In this document: piece after piece, positions 8,069 to 16,134 of the stretch
Numbering within the stretch: position 1 is the first letter of the stretch
Layout of the letters: every line of letters begins with the position of its first letter
The notes under the pieces: generated by a model
Seen by the model: the letters and a program-made list of their open reading frames with translations, nothing else
Told to the model about the DNA's origin: nothing
Databases searched by the model: none
Assembly (NCBI RefSeq): GCF_022230885.1
Contig: NZ_JAKGCT010000004.1
Coordinates: forward strand, 1 to 64,000
Source: Paenalcaligenes niemegkensis
Lineage (GTDB): Bacteria; Pseudomonadota; Gammaproteobacteria; Burkholderiales; Burkholderiaceae_B
Length of the DNA: 64,000 nt
Reading direction: 5' to 3'
Program-made: the position numbers and the translations under genes

Positions 8069-8407
8069 CACTAGCCTCATAAATTGTGGAGCTTTTTGCT
8101 TTATAAACGATGTAACGGGATAGCCCGTGTCCAAATGTAAGACGTCTGGCCACACGATTAGTTGCGCAAGATTGCAGCAGAATTTCATCCTATCGTTGAA
8201 GCAGGGCAGAAGTATCGAATGGATTAAAGCACGTGCATGATTTTAATGCTAAGAATTTGATCGGCTTGGCTTTCGGATACTCTCGCCACCATTATTAAGC
8301 ATAATCTGGACCGGACTGTCGTCAGCTACATGTTTAGCTTGCATCGCATGGTGCGCAGTTGCGTATCCCGCGATGGGGGATATTCTTGGCCTGAATGTTA
8401 TAGGCAT
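8069..8407. other. Gene-free stretch before the tRNA-Asn terminator
   Basis: No ORF with a ribosome-binding site is seen on either strand. The part next to 8068 must hold the promoter of the DUF533 gene. Nothing else is recognised. Confidence 0.4.
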
Positions 8408-8440
8408 AAAAAAGCGCCTAAGTCAAAGACTTACGCGCTT
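8408..8440 (-). terminator. Terminator of the first tRNA-Asn
   Basis: On the minus strand AAGCGC, with inner TAAGTC, pairs with GACTTA and GCGCTT, followed by T6. Confidence 0.75.
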
Positions 8441-8458
8441 AATTCAAATGCTAAATTC

Positions 8459-8534
8459 TGGCTCCCCGACCAGGGCTCGAACCTGGGACCTGCGGATTAA
8501 CAGTCCGTCGCTCTACCGACTGAGCTATCGGGGA
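8459..8534 (-). tRNA. tRNA-Asn (GTT), copy 1
   Basis: Cloverleaf on the minus strand: acceptor TCCCCGA/TCGGGGA, anticodon loop CTGTTAA with GTT, T arm with GTTCGAG, encoded CCA. It is identical, over 81 bases including short flanks, to the copy at 10917-10992. The two tRNA genes are on the same strand and enclose a chemoreceptor gene. Confidence 0.95.
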
Positions 8535-8786
8535 ATTGCTAAGCAAAAGAATATAACATAGGTAATTTTTTTTGTGTATCTACTTATGAGTTATTTCATC
8601 AATAAAGCCGTTTTAGCGATGTTAAGACTTTTTTGACATACCTTTGTCGAGCGTCCAGCCACACAACCACGGTGGTGGTGTGTTAAGAACCCCTAATGCA
8701 ACGCCATCTGAAAGCCTCCATCGGTATCAGTCTGAGCGCGAGCAAGTTCGTCCTCCACCCTTAAGAACAAATAACCCTGTTAAATC

Positions 8787-8813
8787 TAAAGCTTTACCCC
8801 ATCCTGCCGTTAT
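8787..8813 (+). promoter_or_regulatory. Sigma-28 (FliA) promoter for the chemoreceptor
   Basis: TAAA (8787-8790), 15 bases, then GCCGTTAT (8806-8813) closely match the flagellar sigma-28 consensus TAAA-N15-GCCGATAA. A start site near 8820 would give a leader of about 85 bases that includes the dyad GATTGATG-TC-CATCAATC (8842-8859). The same -10 variant is found before flgM and flgK. Confidence 0.8.
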
Positions 8814-8904
8814 TAAGCGCACTTACGTAGTAGGGCTCATCGATTGATGTCCATCAATCAGCAGCTTCTTAACCACGTTGCCCATCACTGCGCAGGAGAT
8901 GTCA

Positions 8905-10506
8905 ATGCACTGGCTTAACACCTTAAAAGTAGGCACTAAATTAATAGGCAGTTTTTTAATCGTAGCCATCATCGCTGCGATCATAGGTCTGATCGGAATG
9001 CGTTCGGCCACAGAGCTTAACGGCCTGCTGGCAACCATGTACAACCGGGACATCATAGGCTTACGCCTGGCTTCAAACACCAGCATACAATTGTTGTCGG
9101 CAGAACGAGCCATACGCAACGCCATGCTGGTTCAAACCACAGAAGAACGTCAGCGTCATTTGGACGCCACCAAACGTTTTCTGGCAGGCGCAGAAAAGGA
9201 AATAGCTCAGCTTGATCCTTCATTTAGCTCAGAAGAGGGTCGAGTTCTGCTTCAAGAGGCCAGAAACACCTTAACTACCTATGAGAGAACCCTTCACACG
9301 GTCGTTGACCTGGTCGCAACCGAAGCCATCGGTGACCCCGACGCACGCTCACATCGATTCATGTCTCAGGAAGTACGTCCCATCGCCGATGCTGTGGGCC
9401 AACTCATCAACATCCTGATAGAGCGCAAACTTGACGACGCGCAAGCGCTGGATATACATGCGCAAGACATGCATAACAAGGTCGTAATATTGATGATAGG
9501 CTTATCAGCCTTGGGAGCGGTACTTGCAATCTTGATAGGTATGCTGATCACGCGAGTACTTACCCGTCAGCTTGGCGGCGAACCGCTGGAAGTTGCAAAC
9601 ATTGCCTACTCCATCGCCGAAGGCAACCTGAATACAGCGATAGATGCCGCCCGAGCACCAAAGGGCAGTGTGGTTGCAGCCATGAGCCAGATGCAAGCCT
9701 CCTTGCGCAAGGTGGTCGCGGCCGTACGCTCCAGCAGCGACAGCATTGCTACCGGATCCAATCAGATTGCCATCGGCAATGCCGATTTGTCCCAACGTAC
9801 AGAAGAGCAAGCGGCCAATATCACCGAAACGGCAGCAGCCATGGAAGAACTCTCCAGTACTGTAAAAAGCAATGCTGAAGTCGCGCGTCAGGCAGCTCAG
9901 TTGTCTAGCGGAGCCAGTGCAGCTGCTGTTGAAGGTGGTGTGGTGGTCGATAACGTAGTCACGACCATGGAAGAGGTCAATACCTCATCCAAGAAAATCG
10001 TGGAAATCATAGGGGTCATCGATGGCATAGCCTTCCAGACCAATATTTTGGCGCTCAATGCCGCAGTAGAGGCCGCCCGCGCCGGCGAACAAGGCCGTGG
10101 CTTCGCCGTGGTAGCCAGCGAAGTACGAAGCCTGGCGCAGCGCAGCGCCTCGGCTGCACACGACATTAAAAGCCTGATAGACGATAGCGTCAATAAGGTC
10201 GAAGCTGGCACAAAAATGGTGTACGAAGCCGGCGAATCCATGCAAGGCATCGTGACTCAGGTTAAGCATGTAACAGACCTGATCAGTGACATTAGCGCAG
10301 CCACCACGGAACAAACCACAGGCCTCTCTCAAATCAACGATGCCGTCGTACAGCTAAGCGATGTCACGCAGCAAAACGCCGCCCTGGTCGAGCAATCAGC
10401 CACCGCAGCAGAAAGCTTAAGTGATCAGGCGCAACACCTGGTCGAAGTGGTCAGGGTCTTTCAGCTAGGCATGGAAGATCAGCACGCAATAGCGATACGG
10501 CAGTAG
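8905..10506 (+). CDS. Methyl-accepting chemotaxis protein
   Basis: 533 residues. The start at 8905 ([12 protein letters not shown]) follows AGGAG by six bases. Order: TM1 (about 12-32), a periplasmic four-helix-bundle-type domain (about 33-190) with [18 protein letters not shown]2 (about 195-218), HAMP, and the signalling domain with the invariant hairpin tip [20 protein letters not shown] and [21 protein letters not shown]. There is no C-terminal CheR-docking pentapeptide. The ligand is unknown. A sigma-28 promoter lies at 8787-8813, and the gene lies between two identical tRNA-Asn genes, far from the main chemotaxis operon. Confidence 0.92.
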   Translation: MHWLNTLKVGTKLIGSFLIVAIIAAIIGLIGMRSATELNGLLATMYNRDIIGLRLASNTSIQLLSAERAIRNAMLVQTTEERQRHLDATKRFLAGAEKEIAQLDPSFSSEEGRVLLQEARNTLTTYERTLHTVVDLVATEAIGDPDARSHRFMSQEVRPIADAVGQLINILIERKLDDAQALDIHAQDMHNKVVILMIGLSALGAVLAILIGMLITRVLTRQLGGEPLEVANIAYSIAEGNLNTAIDAARAPKGSVVAAMSQMQASLRKVVAAVRSSSDSIATGSNQIAIGNADLSQRTEEQAANITETAAAMEELSSTVKSNAEVARQAAQLSSGASAAAVEGGVVVDNVVTTMEEVNTSSKKIVEIIGVIDGIAFQTNILALNAAVEAARAGEQGRGFAVVASEVRSLAQRSASAAHDIKSLIDDSVNKVEAGTKMVYEAGESMQGIVTQVKHVTDLISDISAATTEQTTGLSQINDAVVQLSDVTQQNAALVEQSATAAESLSDQAQHLVEVVRVFQLGMEDQHAIAIRQ

Positions 10507-10519
10507 TTAAGCTCTCCAA

Positions 10520-10697
10520 GCCAGCCGTCACCTCAATGAAGGCCGGCACGGTGTGCTTTTTCCGCGTCTGCTTCGTACAGGCGGGGGCGGACGAACTCGC
10601 TAACGCTCAAACAGCGTCCGGCGAAAGCCCCCACCTTCCCCTTCGTCAGCACGCGGTGCACACCTAACCGCCGGCCTTCATTGAGGTGACGGCTGGC
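10520..10697. repeat. 178-bp element with 28-bp perfect terminal inverted repeats
   Basis: The arms 10520-10547 and 10670-10697 are exact reverse complements over 28 bases (left arm begins GCCAGCCGTCACCTCAATGA). The 122-base centre is itself partly palindromic: GGTGTGC against GCACACC, GCGGGGGC against GCCCCC, and GGACG against CGTCC around the loop. The whole could extrude as a long imperfect cruciform or RNA hairpin. It starts 13 bases after the chemoreceptor stop. No transposase is inside. It looks like a MITE- or REP-type dispersed element or an elaborate transcription end. No clear target-site duplication is visible. Confidence 0.7.
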
Positions 10698-10916
10698 CCT
10701 TAAAAGCGCGTTGTTACACCAAACGGCAGCCACGAGTCTTTCATCTAGTCTGATTAAAGACTAAATGAATAGGGTGTTGAATAGATTTTGAATTTGCCAC
10801 TTATTGCCTAGAAGCGAATTCCAGGCCCGGTAAATGGGCTTGCTTATTGAGCTTTTGCTGTTTTGTTTTTTTAAGGCTTTAATGAATCAAAGACCTTAAG
10901 TGCAGCTTGATAATTT
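10698..10916. other. Gene-free stretch up to the second tRNA-Asn
   Basis: AT-richer than its surroundings, with T7 and scattered short dyads; no ORF or clear terminator. Confidence 0.35.
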
Positions 10917-10992
10917 TGGCTCCCCGACCAGGGCTCGAACCTGGGACCTGCGGATTAACAGTCCGTCGCTCTACCGACTGAGCTATCGGGGA
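10917..10992 (-). tRNA. tRNA-Asn (GTT), copy 2
   Basis: Same cloverleaf, GTT anticodon and encoded CCA as the copy at 8459-8534. Identity extends a few bases past the 5' end (GGGGAATTGC) and then fades, although the upstream promoter regions remain loosely alike. Confidence 0.95.
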
Positions 10993-11265
10993 ATTGCAAA
11001 GAAAAATACTATAGCATGGTTAATAAGCAGTTTGCAAGCCTAAGTAGCAATAAAGGCTAAAACCAAGTCTGTGTTAACTGCTAATTCACCGGTTCCGGAT
11101 GGAGTTTTATGGGCTTCTTATCTATAAAACTGATGATGTTCTTAACGAGTGGCCGATAATTACCGAAGCACTTACTGTTTAGACATCTGGATGTAAAATG
11201 CTGGGGTTCGAACATTTTCATACTGTCAAAAACAGCTCATATACGCACTAGGTATTTCTTTATTC

Positions 11266-12188
11266 ATGACTAGCTCCGGCGATGCTAGCGCAAACGCGCG
11301 CAGAGAATTTTGGATTGGTTTTGTATTAGCGGGCCTGGGCTCGGTAATGTTCTCCGCGAAAGCCATTGTGGCCAAGCTAACCTATGCCTATGGGCCGGAT
11401 GCGCTGACAGTAATCGGCTTCAGAATGCTACTGTCCTTGCCCTTTTTTTGGCTGTTGCTATTTGGCAGGCACGCAAAGCCTCCAGGGGTGAACTGCCCAA
11501 GCTAGACGGAAAGCAGCGTCTGCAAATGGTGTTCTTGGGCTTTATTGGCTACTACCTGGCCAGTTTGCTGGATTTTATCGGGCTGCAATACATCACGGCA
11601 GGCTTAGAGCGTCTGATCCTGTTCTTGTCGCCAACCTTTGTCCTGCTGTTTTCAGCTCTCTTTCTAAAAAAACGCATCTTGCCCAAGCAGTGGCTGGCAC
11701 TTGCCTTGGCCTATCTGGGCGTAAGTCTGGTTTTTGTGCAAGATTTATCACTCAGCGGGCAGAATGTCTTGCTGGGTGCAGCGTGTGTACTGGGTTCTGC
11801 CTTGTCCTATGCTTTTTACCTTATCGGCTCAGGCGAATTGTTAAAACGCATTGGTGCTACGCGACTAGTGGCCTATGCCATGTGTACATCGGCAATCTAT
11901 ACCTTGATACATTTTTTCTATGTAAACGGATGGCACGGTCTGCAGCAGCCCGCAGCCGTTTACGGCCTGTCGCTGATCCATGCGGTGTTCAACACCGTCG
12001 CGCCCACATTTATGATCATGTGGTCAGTAGAACGCATTGGTGCTCCAATGACTTCGCAACTGGGGCTGCTAGGGCCTGTTTCCATCTTGTTTCTGGCCAA
12101 CTGGTTTTTGGGCGAGCCCATTACACCGCTGCAAATAGCGGGCACGATTTTGGTGCTGACCGGAGCAATGGTGTTAAGTCGCCGATAA
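11266..12188 (+). CDS. EamA/DMT-family permease (frameshifted)
   Basis: About 307 residues after adding one base to the T7 run at 11443-11449. Ten hydrophobic segments in two EamA repeats: the first begins FVLAGLGSVMFSAKAIVAKL and the second includes GAACVLGSALSYAFYLIG, ending GEPITPLQIAGTILVLTGAM. Drug/metabolite exporters of this type move amino acids or other small metabolites out of the cell; the substrate is unknown. It converges with the LysR gene at 12199, with ten bases between stops. Confidence 0.8.
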
Positions 12189-12198
12189 ACTAGCCCGG

Positions 12199-13092
12199 CT
12201 ACTGCTGGGCATTCCATCCTTGCTGCTGTAAAAAAGCCTGCAGCACCTTTCCCTGGTATCGTGATTGATGCACCACCAGGGATAAATAACGTTTTAAATT
12301 TAAGAACGGCGTGTGCAATAAAACCAGGCGCCCGGTGGTCACCGCATCCAGGGTCGCGGCTTTGGGAAGACATGAAATTCCAAGGCCCGCGATAGTGGCT
12401 TGCTTAATGGCTTCGACTTGTCCCAGTTCGAGAAGAATGTTTCCCCGGGGGAGTTCTGCAATAGCCAGTTCGGTCAAGGCTCTTGATGCTGATCCATGCT
12501 CTCGCATGATCCAGTTGACGCCAGCGAAGTCGTCGCTTTGCAGGCTTGGCTTCAGGGCCAAAGGATGATCCGCCGCCGCGCATACATGGAGGCTGTCTTC
12601 ACGCCATATGCGGCTTTCAAGCTCCGGATGATGCACGGGTCCTTCTACGCAGGCCACATCGCTTTTATGCTCAAGCAGCCGGCGTATGATCATTGCGGTG
12701 TTGGCCACATCTACATGCAATGACACCAAGGGGTGGTTTTTTACGAAATCACCCAGCAAATCCCCGATCAGGTAATTTCCCACCGTATTACTGCTGCCAA
12801 TGCGCAAGTCTCCCCGTAGCAGGGCTTCGTTTCCCAGCGCGGTATGTTGCAGCGCCTGCAGGCGTTCGATTATTTCCTGGGCCTGAGGCAGGAGTTCCTT
12901 GCCTTTGGATGTTAGTTGCATCTTGCCGCGCAAGCGATCAAACAGTGGCGTATTAACTTGGCGCTCTAGCTCAGCCAGCGCCATGCTGGCCGCAGGCTGA
13001 GTGATAAACAGCGTCGCTGCCGCGGCTTTTACGGTGCCTGTGGCAGCGATAGCGACGAAAGTTTCCAGATGGCGAATACTAATGCTGATCAT
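12199..13092 (-). CDS. LysR-type regulator, divergent from yeiH-like gene
   Basis: 297 residues. N-terminal winged helix (about 5-65) with ATGTVKAAAATLFITQPAAS, followed by the LysR effector domain (about 90-290) containing DLRIGSSNTVGNYL and GLGISCLPKAA. It is divergent from the YeiH-type membrane gene and probably regulates it, as YeiE does in enterobacteria, where the sensed ligand has been linked to sulfite. An operator-like dyad lies in the shared 108-base gap. Confidence 0.87.
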   Translation of the reverse strand: MISISIRHLETFVAIAATGTVKAAAATLFITQPAASMALAELERQVNTPLFDRLRGKMQLTSKGKELLPQAQEIIERLQALQHTALGNEALLRGDLRIGSSNTVGNYLIGDLLGDFVKNHPLVSLHVDVANTAMIIRRLLEHKSDVACVEGPVHHPELESRIWREDSLHVCAAADHPLALKPSLQSDDFAGVNWIMREHGSASRALTELAIAELPRGNILLELGQVEAIKQATIAGLGISCLPKAATLDAVTTGRLVLLHTPFLNLKRYLSLVVHQSRYQGKVLQAFLQQQGWNAQQ

Positions 13093-13108
13093 GAATCAAT
13101 TATATTGA

Positions 13109-13123
13109 TACTTACGATAAGTA
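13109..13123. promoter_or_regulatory. LysR-box-like dyad
   Basis: TACTTA-CGA-TAAGTA, a perfect 6-bp dyad 16 bases from the LysR start, in the gap between the divergent genes. It fits a LysR autoregulatory site. Confidence 0.45.
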
Positions 13124-13200
13124 ATGATGAATTTTGTTTTGGTTATATAGGGACTAAAATTACTTTCAGTTATTAGATCACTGGACTACTGGAAGTTAAC

Positions 13201-14271
13201 ATGCTATCTCCCGCTCGCCGTCTTCAATCTGTGCCTCAGTATACGGCCTCAACCGAGGCTGTAAACCGTACCACTGTTTCCCCGCAGGGCCCCTCGATTT
13301 GGAAAGGAGTGGCGTTTGCTGCGGTGATTGCTGCGGTCGCAATGCTGTTGGGGCGTTGGGTTCCTACTGTAGGCGGCCCCGTATTCGCGATCTTGATCGG
13401 CGTGGTTTGGCGAAACAGCTTGGGTTTGAAGGCACCCTTGGTGCCGGGTATTGCCTTCGCGTCCAGAAAGCTGCTTCAGTGGTCCATTATAGGCCTGGGC
13501 TTTGGCCTAAGCTTTAAACAGGTGGTGCAAACTGGAGCTGAGTCGTTGTGGGTTACGTTGATCACAATCGCAGTGGCATTCATCGTTGCTTTTTTCCTGG
13601 GCAAGGCCTTGGGCGTCAGCCGCAATATGCGCAACTTGATCGGGGCAGGAACTGCAATTTGTGGTGGCTCTGCCATTGCCGCCGTGGCACCTATTATTAA
13701 ACCTGAAGATCACGAAATGGCCTTTGCTATTTCTACTATCTTTTTGTTTAACGTGGTTGCGGTGGTAACTTTTCCCGTGATTGGTCATGCTTTTCAGATG
13801 AGCGACCTGGGCTTTGGGCTGTGGGCCGGTACGGCCATTAACGACACATCTTCAGTCGTGGCAGCCGCCTATAGCTACAGCACCACCGCCGGAGACTACG
13901 CGACCATCGTGAAGCTGACGCGCGCCAGTATGATTATTCCGCTCTGTTTGCTGATGGCCTTTCTTCAGGCTCGTGAAGATCGTAAAACAGGCAAGAGCCT
14001 TGACCTGAAGCGAATTGTTCCCTGGTTTATTTTGGGGTTTTTGCTGGCGACGCTTGTACGCAGCAGTGGCTTGCTTCCTGAGGCATGGTTGCCCGGCCTG
14101 CAGCAAGTGTCGTTGTTCCTGATGGTAATGGCTTTGGCTGCAGTCGGGCTGTCGACGAATTTGCGAAGTATAGCGAATACCGGCTGGAAGCCGGTTGCGC
14201 TGGGCTTAGGGGTGTGGATGGCCGTCTCGATCAGCAGCCTGATTGTGCAGTACCTGGGCGGAAACTGGTAG
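13201..14271 (+). CDS. yeiH: YeiH family (UPF0324) membrane protein
   Basis: 356 residues with about 10 hydrophobic segments. Family signatures include GPVFAILIGVVWRNSLG, GLGFGLSF, GAGTAICGGSAIAAVAPII and WAGTAINDTSSVVAAAY. YeiH proteins are putative anion or sulfur-compound transporters; the substrate is not settled. The first 30 residues are polar and Ser/Thr-rich, so the true start could be somewhat later. A LysR regulator is divergent upstream. Confidence 0.85.
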   Translation: MLSPARRLQSVPQYTASTEAVNRTTVSPQGPSIWKGVAFAAVIAAVAMLLGRWVPTVGGPVFAILIGVVWRNSLGLKAPLVPGIAFASRKLLQWSIIGLGFGLSFKQVVQTGAESLWVTLITIAVAFIVAFFLGKALGVSRNMRNLIGAGTAICGGSAIAAVAPIIKPEDHEMAFAISTIFLFNVVAVVTFPVIGHAFQMSDLGFGLWAGTAINDTSSVVAAAYSYSTTAGDYATIVKLTRASMIIPLCLLMAFLQAREDRKTGKSLDLKRIVPWFILGFLLATLVRSSGLLPEAWLPGLQQVSLFLMVMALAAVGLSTNLRSIANTGWKPVALGLGVWMAVSISSLIVQYLGGNW

Positions 14272-14272
14272 T

Positions 14273-14650
14273 TCAGGCAAACCACGAAGCAGGGTTATGC
14301 CTTAAGGCCACGCCCACAATGTAGATAAAGATAAGCACAGCGACAATGGCAGCAATGCCCCGGTGTGTGGGTGTAGGGCCGAGTTTAATGGCGTAGACAC
14401 CAACCGCAATATAGGCGATCAGCAAGGCTATTTTTGTGTATAGCCAGGGAGCTCCGGCTGCCGCGCCTAACATGCCGGCTAAGGCCAACCCACAGACCAG
14501 AAAAACAGTATCAATAATATGAGGTGTGATGCGAACGAACTTTTTCTGCAGCATGGCAGATTCGCTGACAGACCAGTAGGCTCGTACCACAAAAAACAGA
14601 ATGCTGAGTGCTGCGGCAGTAACGTGTAAATGCTTTAACGCATGATACAT
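14273..14650 (-). CDS. SirB family membrane protein
   Basis: 125 residues, four hydrophobic helices. It begins MYHALKHLHVTAAALSILFF and contains RITPHIIDTVFL and APWLYTKIALLIAYI, the SirB/YchQ pattern. The E. coli and Salmonella relatives are annotated as invasion regulators, but the biochemical role is unknown. It lies 30 bases after the hydrolase gene and converges with yeiH. Confidence 0.82.
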   Translation of the reverse strand: MYHALKHLHVTAAALSILFFVVRAYWSVSESAMLQKKFVRITPHIIDTVFLVCGLALAGMLGAAAGAPWLYTKIALLIAYIAVGVYAIKLGPTPTHRGIAAIVAVLIFIYIVGVALRHNPASWFA

Positions 14651-14680
14651 AGATGGAGCTCCGAACGGGGGTGGAAAAGC

Positions 14681-15543
14681 TCAAAAACGGTTGAGCGGGA
14701 TTTTTAGGTATTGATGGCCATTGTCTTCACTTTCAGGTAATCGACCTGCCTGGATATTAACCTGAAGCGCGGGCAGCATCAGGCGCGGCAAATCCAGGGT
14801 TGCGTCTCTGCTCTCGCGCATTGCTACAAACTCATCTTCCGTAATTCCATCGTGGACGTGAATGTTGCGCTGGCGTTGTTCCGCCACGGTGCAGCTATGC
14901 CTGACGAGCCGATCGGCCGGCGGGTAATCGTGGCAAAAAACAAATGTGTGTCGCCGGGCAGATTAAGAAGCTTTTGTATCGAGCTATACAACAGCCTGGC
15001 ATCGCCGCCGGGGAAGTCGCACCGTGCAGTACCTACATCCGGCATAAATAGCGTGTCGCCTACAAAAACCCCCAGTCCTTTTACATGGTAAGCGATGTCA
15101 GCAGGAGTGTGTCCGGGTACATGCAGGACCTCTACTTCCAGGTTTCCAATGGTGAAATGCTGTCCTGGAATAAAAAGCACATCGAAGGCAAGGTCGATGG
15201 TGGGACTGTCATTGAAGTTATAGATGTTCTTGAAGATGCGCTGAACTTCAGTAATCGGATCTCCAATCGCCAGTTGCCCGCCCAGTTGTTCCTTAAGCCA
15301 TGAAGCAGCGGACAGGTGATCGGCATGTGCGTGAGTTTCGAGTAGCCACTGCACTTTCAGATTATGGCTTTTGACGTAATCGACGATAGCTTGTGCGGAG
15401 ACCGTGCTGGTGCGGGCGGATTCGGCGTTGTAGTCCAGTACGGGGTCAATGATGGCACATTCAGAGCTGTCTGACCCGTGCACCACGTAGGAGAAGGTGG
15501 AGGTGTCCCGGTGGAAAAAAACGTTGAATAAAGGAGTCGGCAT
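14681..15543 (-). CDS. MBL-fold hydrolase, persulfide-dioxygenase-like (frameshifted)
   Basis: About 287 residues after adding one base to the A6 run at 14935-14940 (plus strand); the break would remove the last quarter. The metal-binding motif THAHADH (about 91-97) is followed by HVPGHTPADIAY and VGDTLFMPDVGTARCDFPGG. The repaired C-terminal part restores FFCHDYPP. The spacing fits ETHE1/Blh-type enzymes, which oxidise glutathione persulfide in sulfide detoxification. It is probably cotranscribed with sirB downstream. Confidence 0.82.
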
Positions 15544-15588
15544 AATTAAAACTCCATCGTTAAGTTGAAAATGGAGAACGCAAGCAAG

Positions 15589-16016
15589 CTAGCCCAGATG
15601 GGTGGCACCCGCATTGTCTTCAAGTTTTAACTGGTTGAGTGTTTCCAGAATTCCACATTCGCTAACGTTCCCTTGATGCAAACACATTTGGTGCAGTTCA
15701 CGTAATTGCTGCTCAAGGTGTTGAAGTTCGTTAATGCGGGTGGTGACATGCATCAAGTGCTCTTTGATCAGGTCGTTAATAGGCGCACAGTTTTGGCTAG
15801 GCCTATCCATATAGTTCAAAAGCTCACGTATTTCGTCGTGAGTCATGTTCAGGCTCCTGCAATTACGTACGAAGCGTAATCGCTCGGCATGTGCCGCGGT
15901 ATATCGCCGGTAATTATTGAGCCCGCGCTTCGGGGGCTTAATAGTCCGATTTTTTCGTAATAACGAATTGTCTCGGTGCTGCAATGGCTTTGTTGCGCAA
16001 GTTCGCCGATTTTCAT
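15589..16016 (-). CDS. cadR: CadR/PbrR-type MerR regulator (frameshifted)
   Basis: About 142 residues after adding one base to the G5 run at 15932-15936. The start at 16016 (MKIGELAQQSHC) is the family start. Winged helix 1-70 with ETIRYYEKIGLL, dimerisation helix about 80-112. Cys77 and Cys112 fall at the positions used for metal binding in CadR, with Cys121 in the C-terminal loop near the third ligand. These Cys point to Cd/Pb/Zn, not Hg or Cu. It is divergent from the heavy-metal ATPase and controls it through the operator at 16076-16106. Confidence 0.85.
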
Positions 16017-16075
16017 CGTATTCTCCTTGGAAACAGTGCTCAATCAGAGCGTAACACTTTAGTTATACGCTGCTC

Positions 16076-16106
16076 TTGACCTTAAAGCCACTACAAGGTG
16101 TGTACT
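16076..16106 (+). promoter_or_regulatory. MerR-type promoter with 19-bp spacer
   Basis: -35 TTGACC (16076-16081) and -10 TGTACT (16101-16106) are 19 bp apart, and the spacer holds the dyad ACCTT...AAGGT (16079-16083/16095-16099). This over-long spacer with a central dyad is the hallmark of MerR-activated promoters, and the sequence resembles known cadA/pbrA promoters. Confidence 0.8.
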
Positions 16107-16134
16107 GGTGTCATATCTGATTAAAGGATGCACC

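Noticed and set aside
10533..10733. Minus-strand frame of 66 codons across the inverted-repeat element
   Set aside because: The frame exists because of the GC-rich palindrome; low-complexity translation, no ribosome-binding site.
12170..12190. GCCGATAA resembling a sigma-28 -10 box
   Set aside because: It lies at the end of the EamA gene, has no TAAA 15 bases upstream, and no flagellar gene follows.
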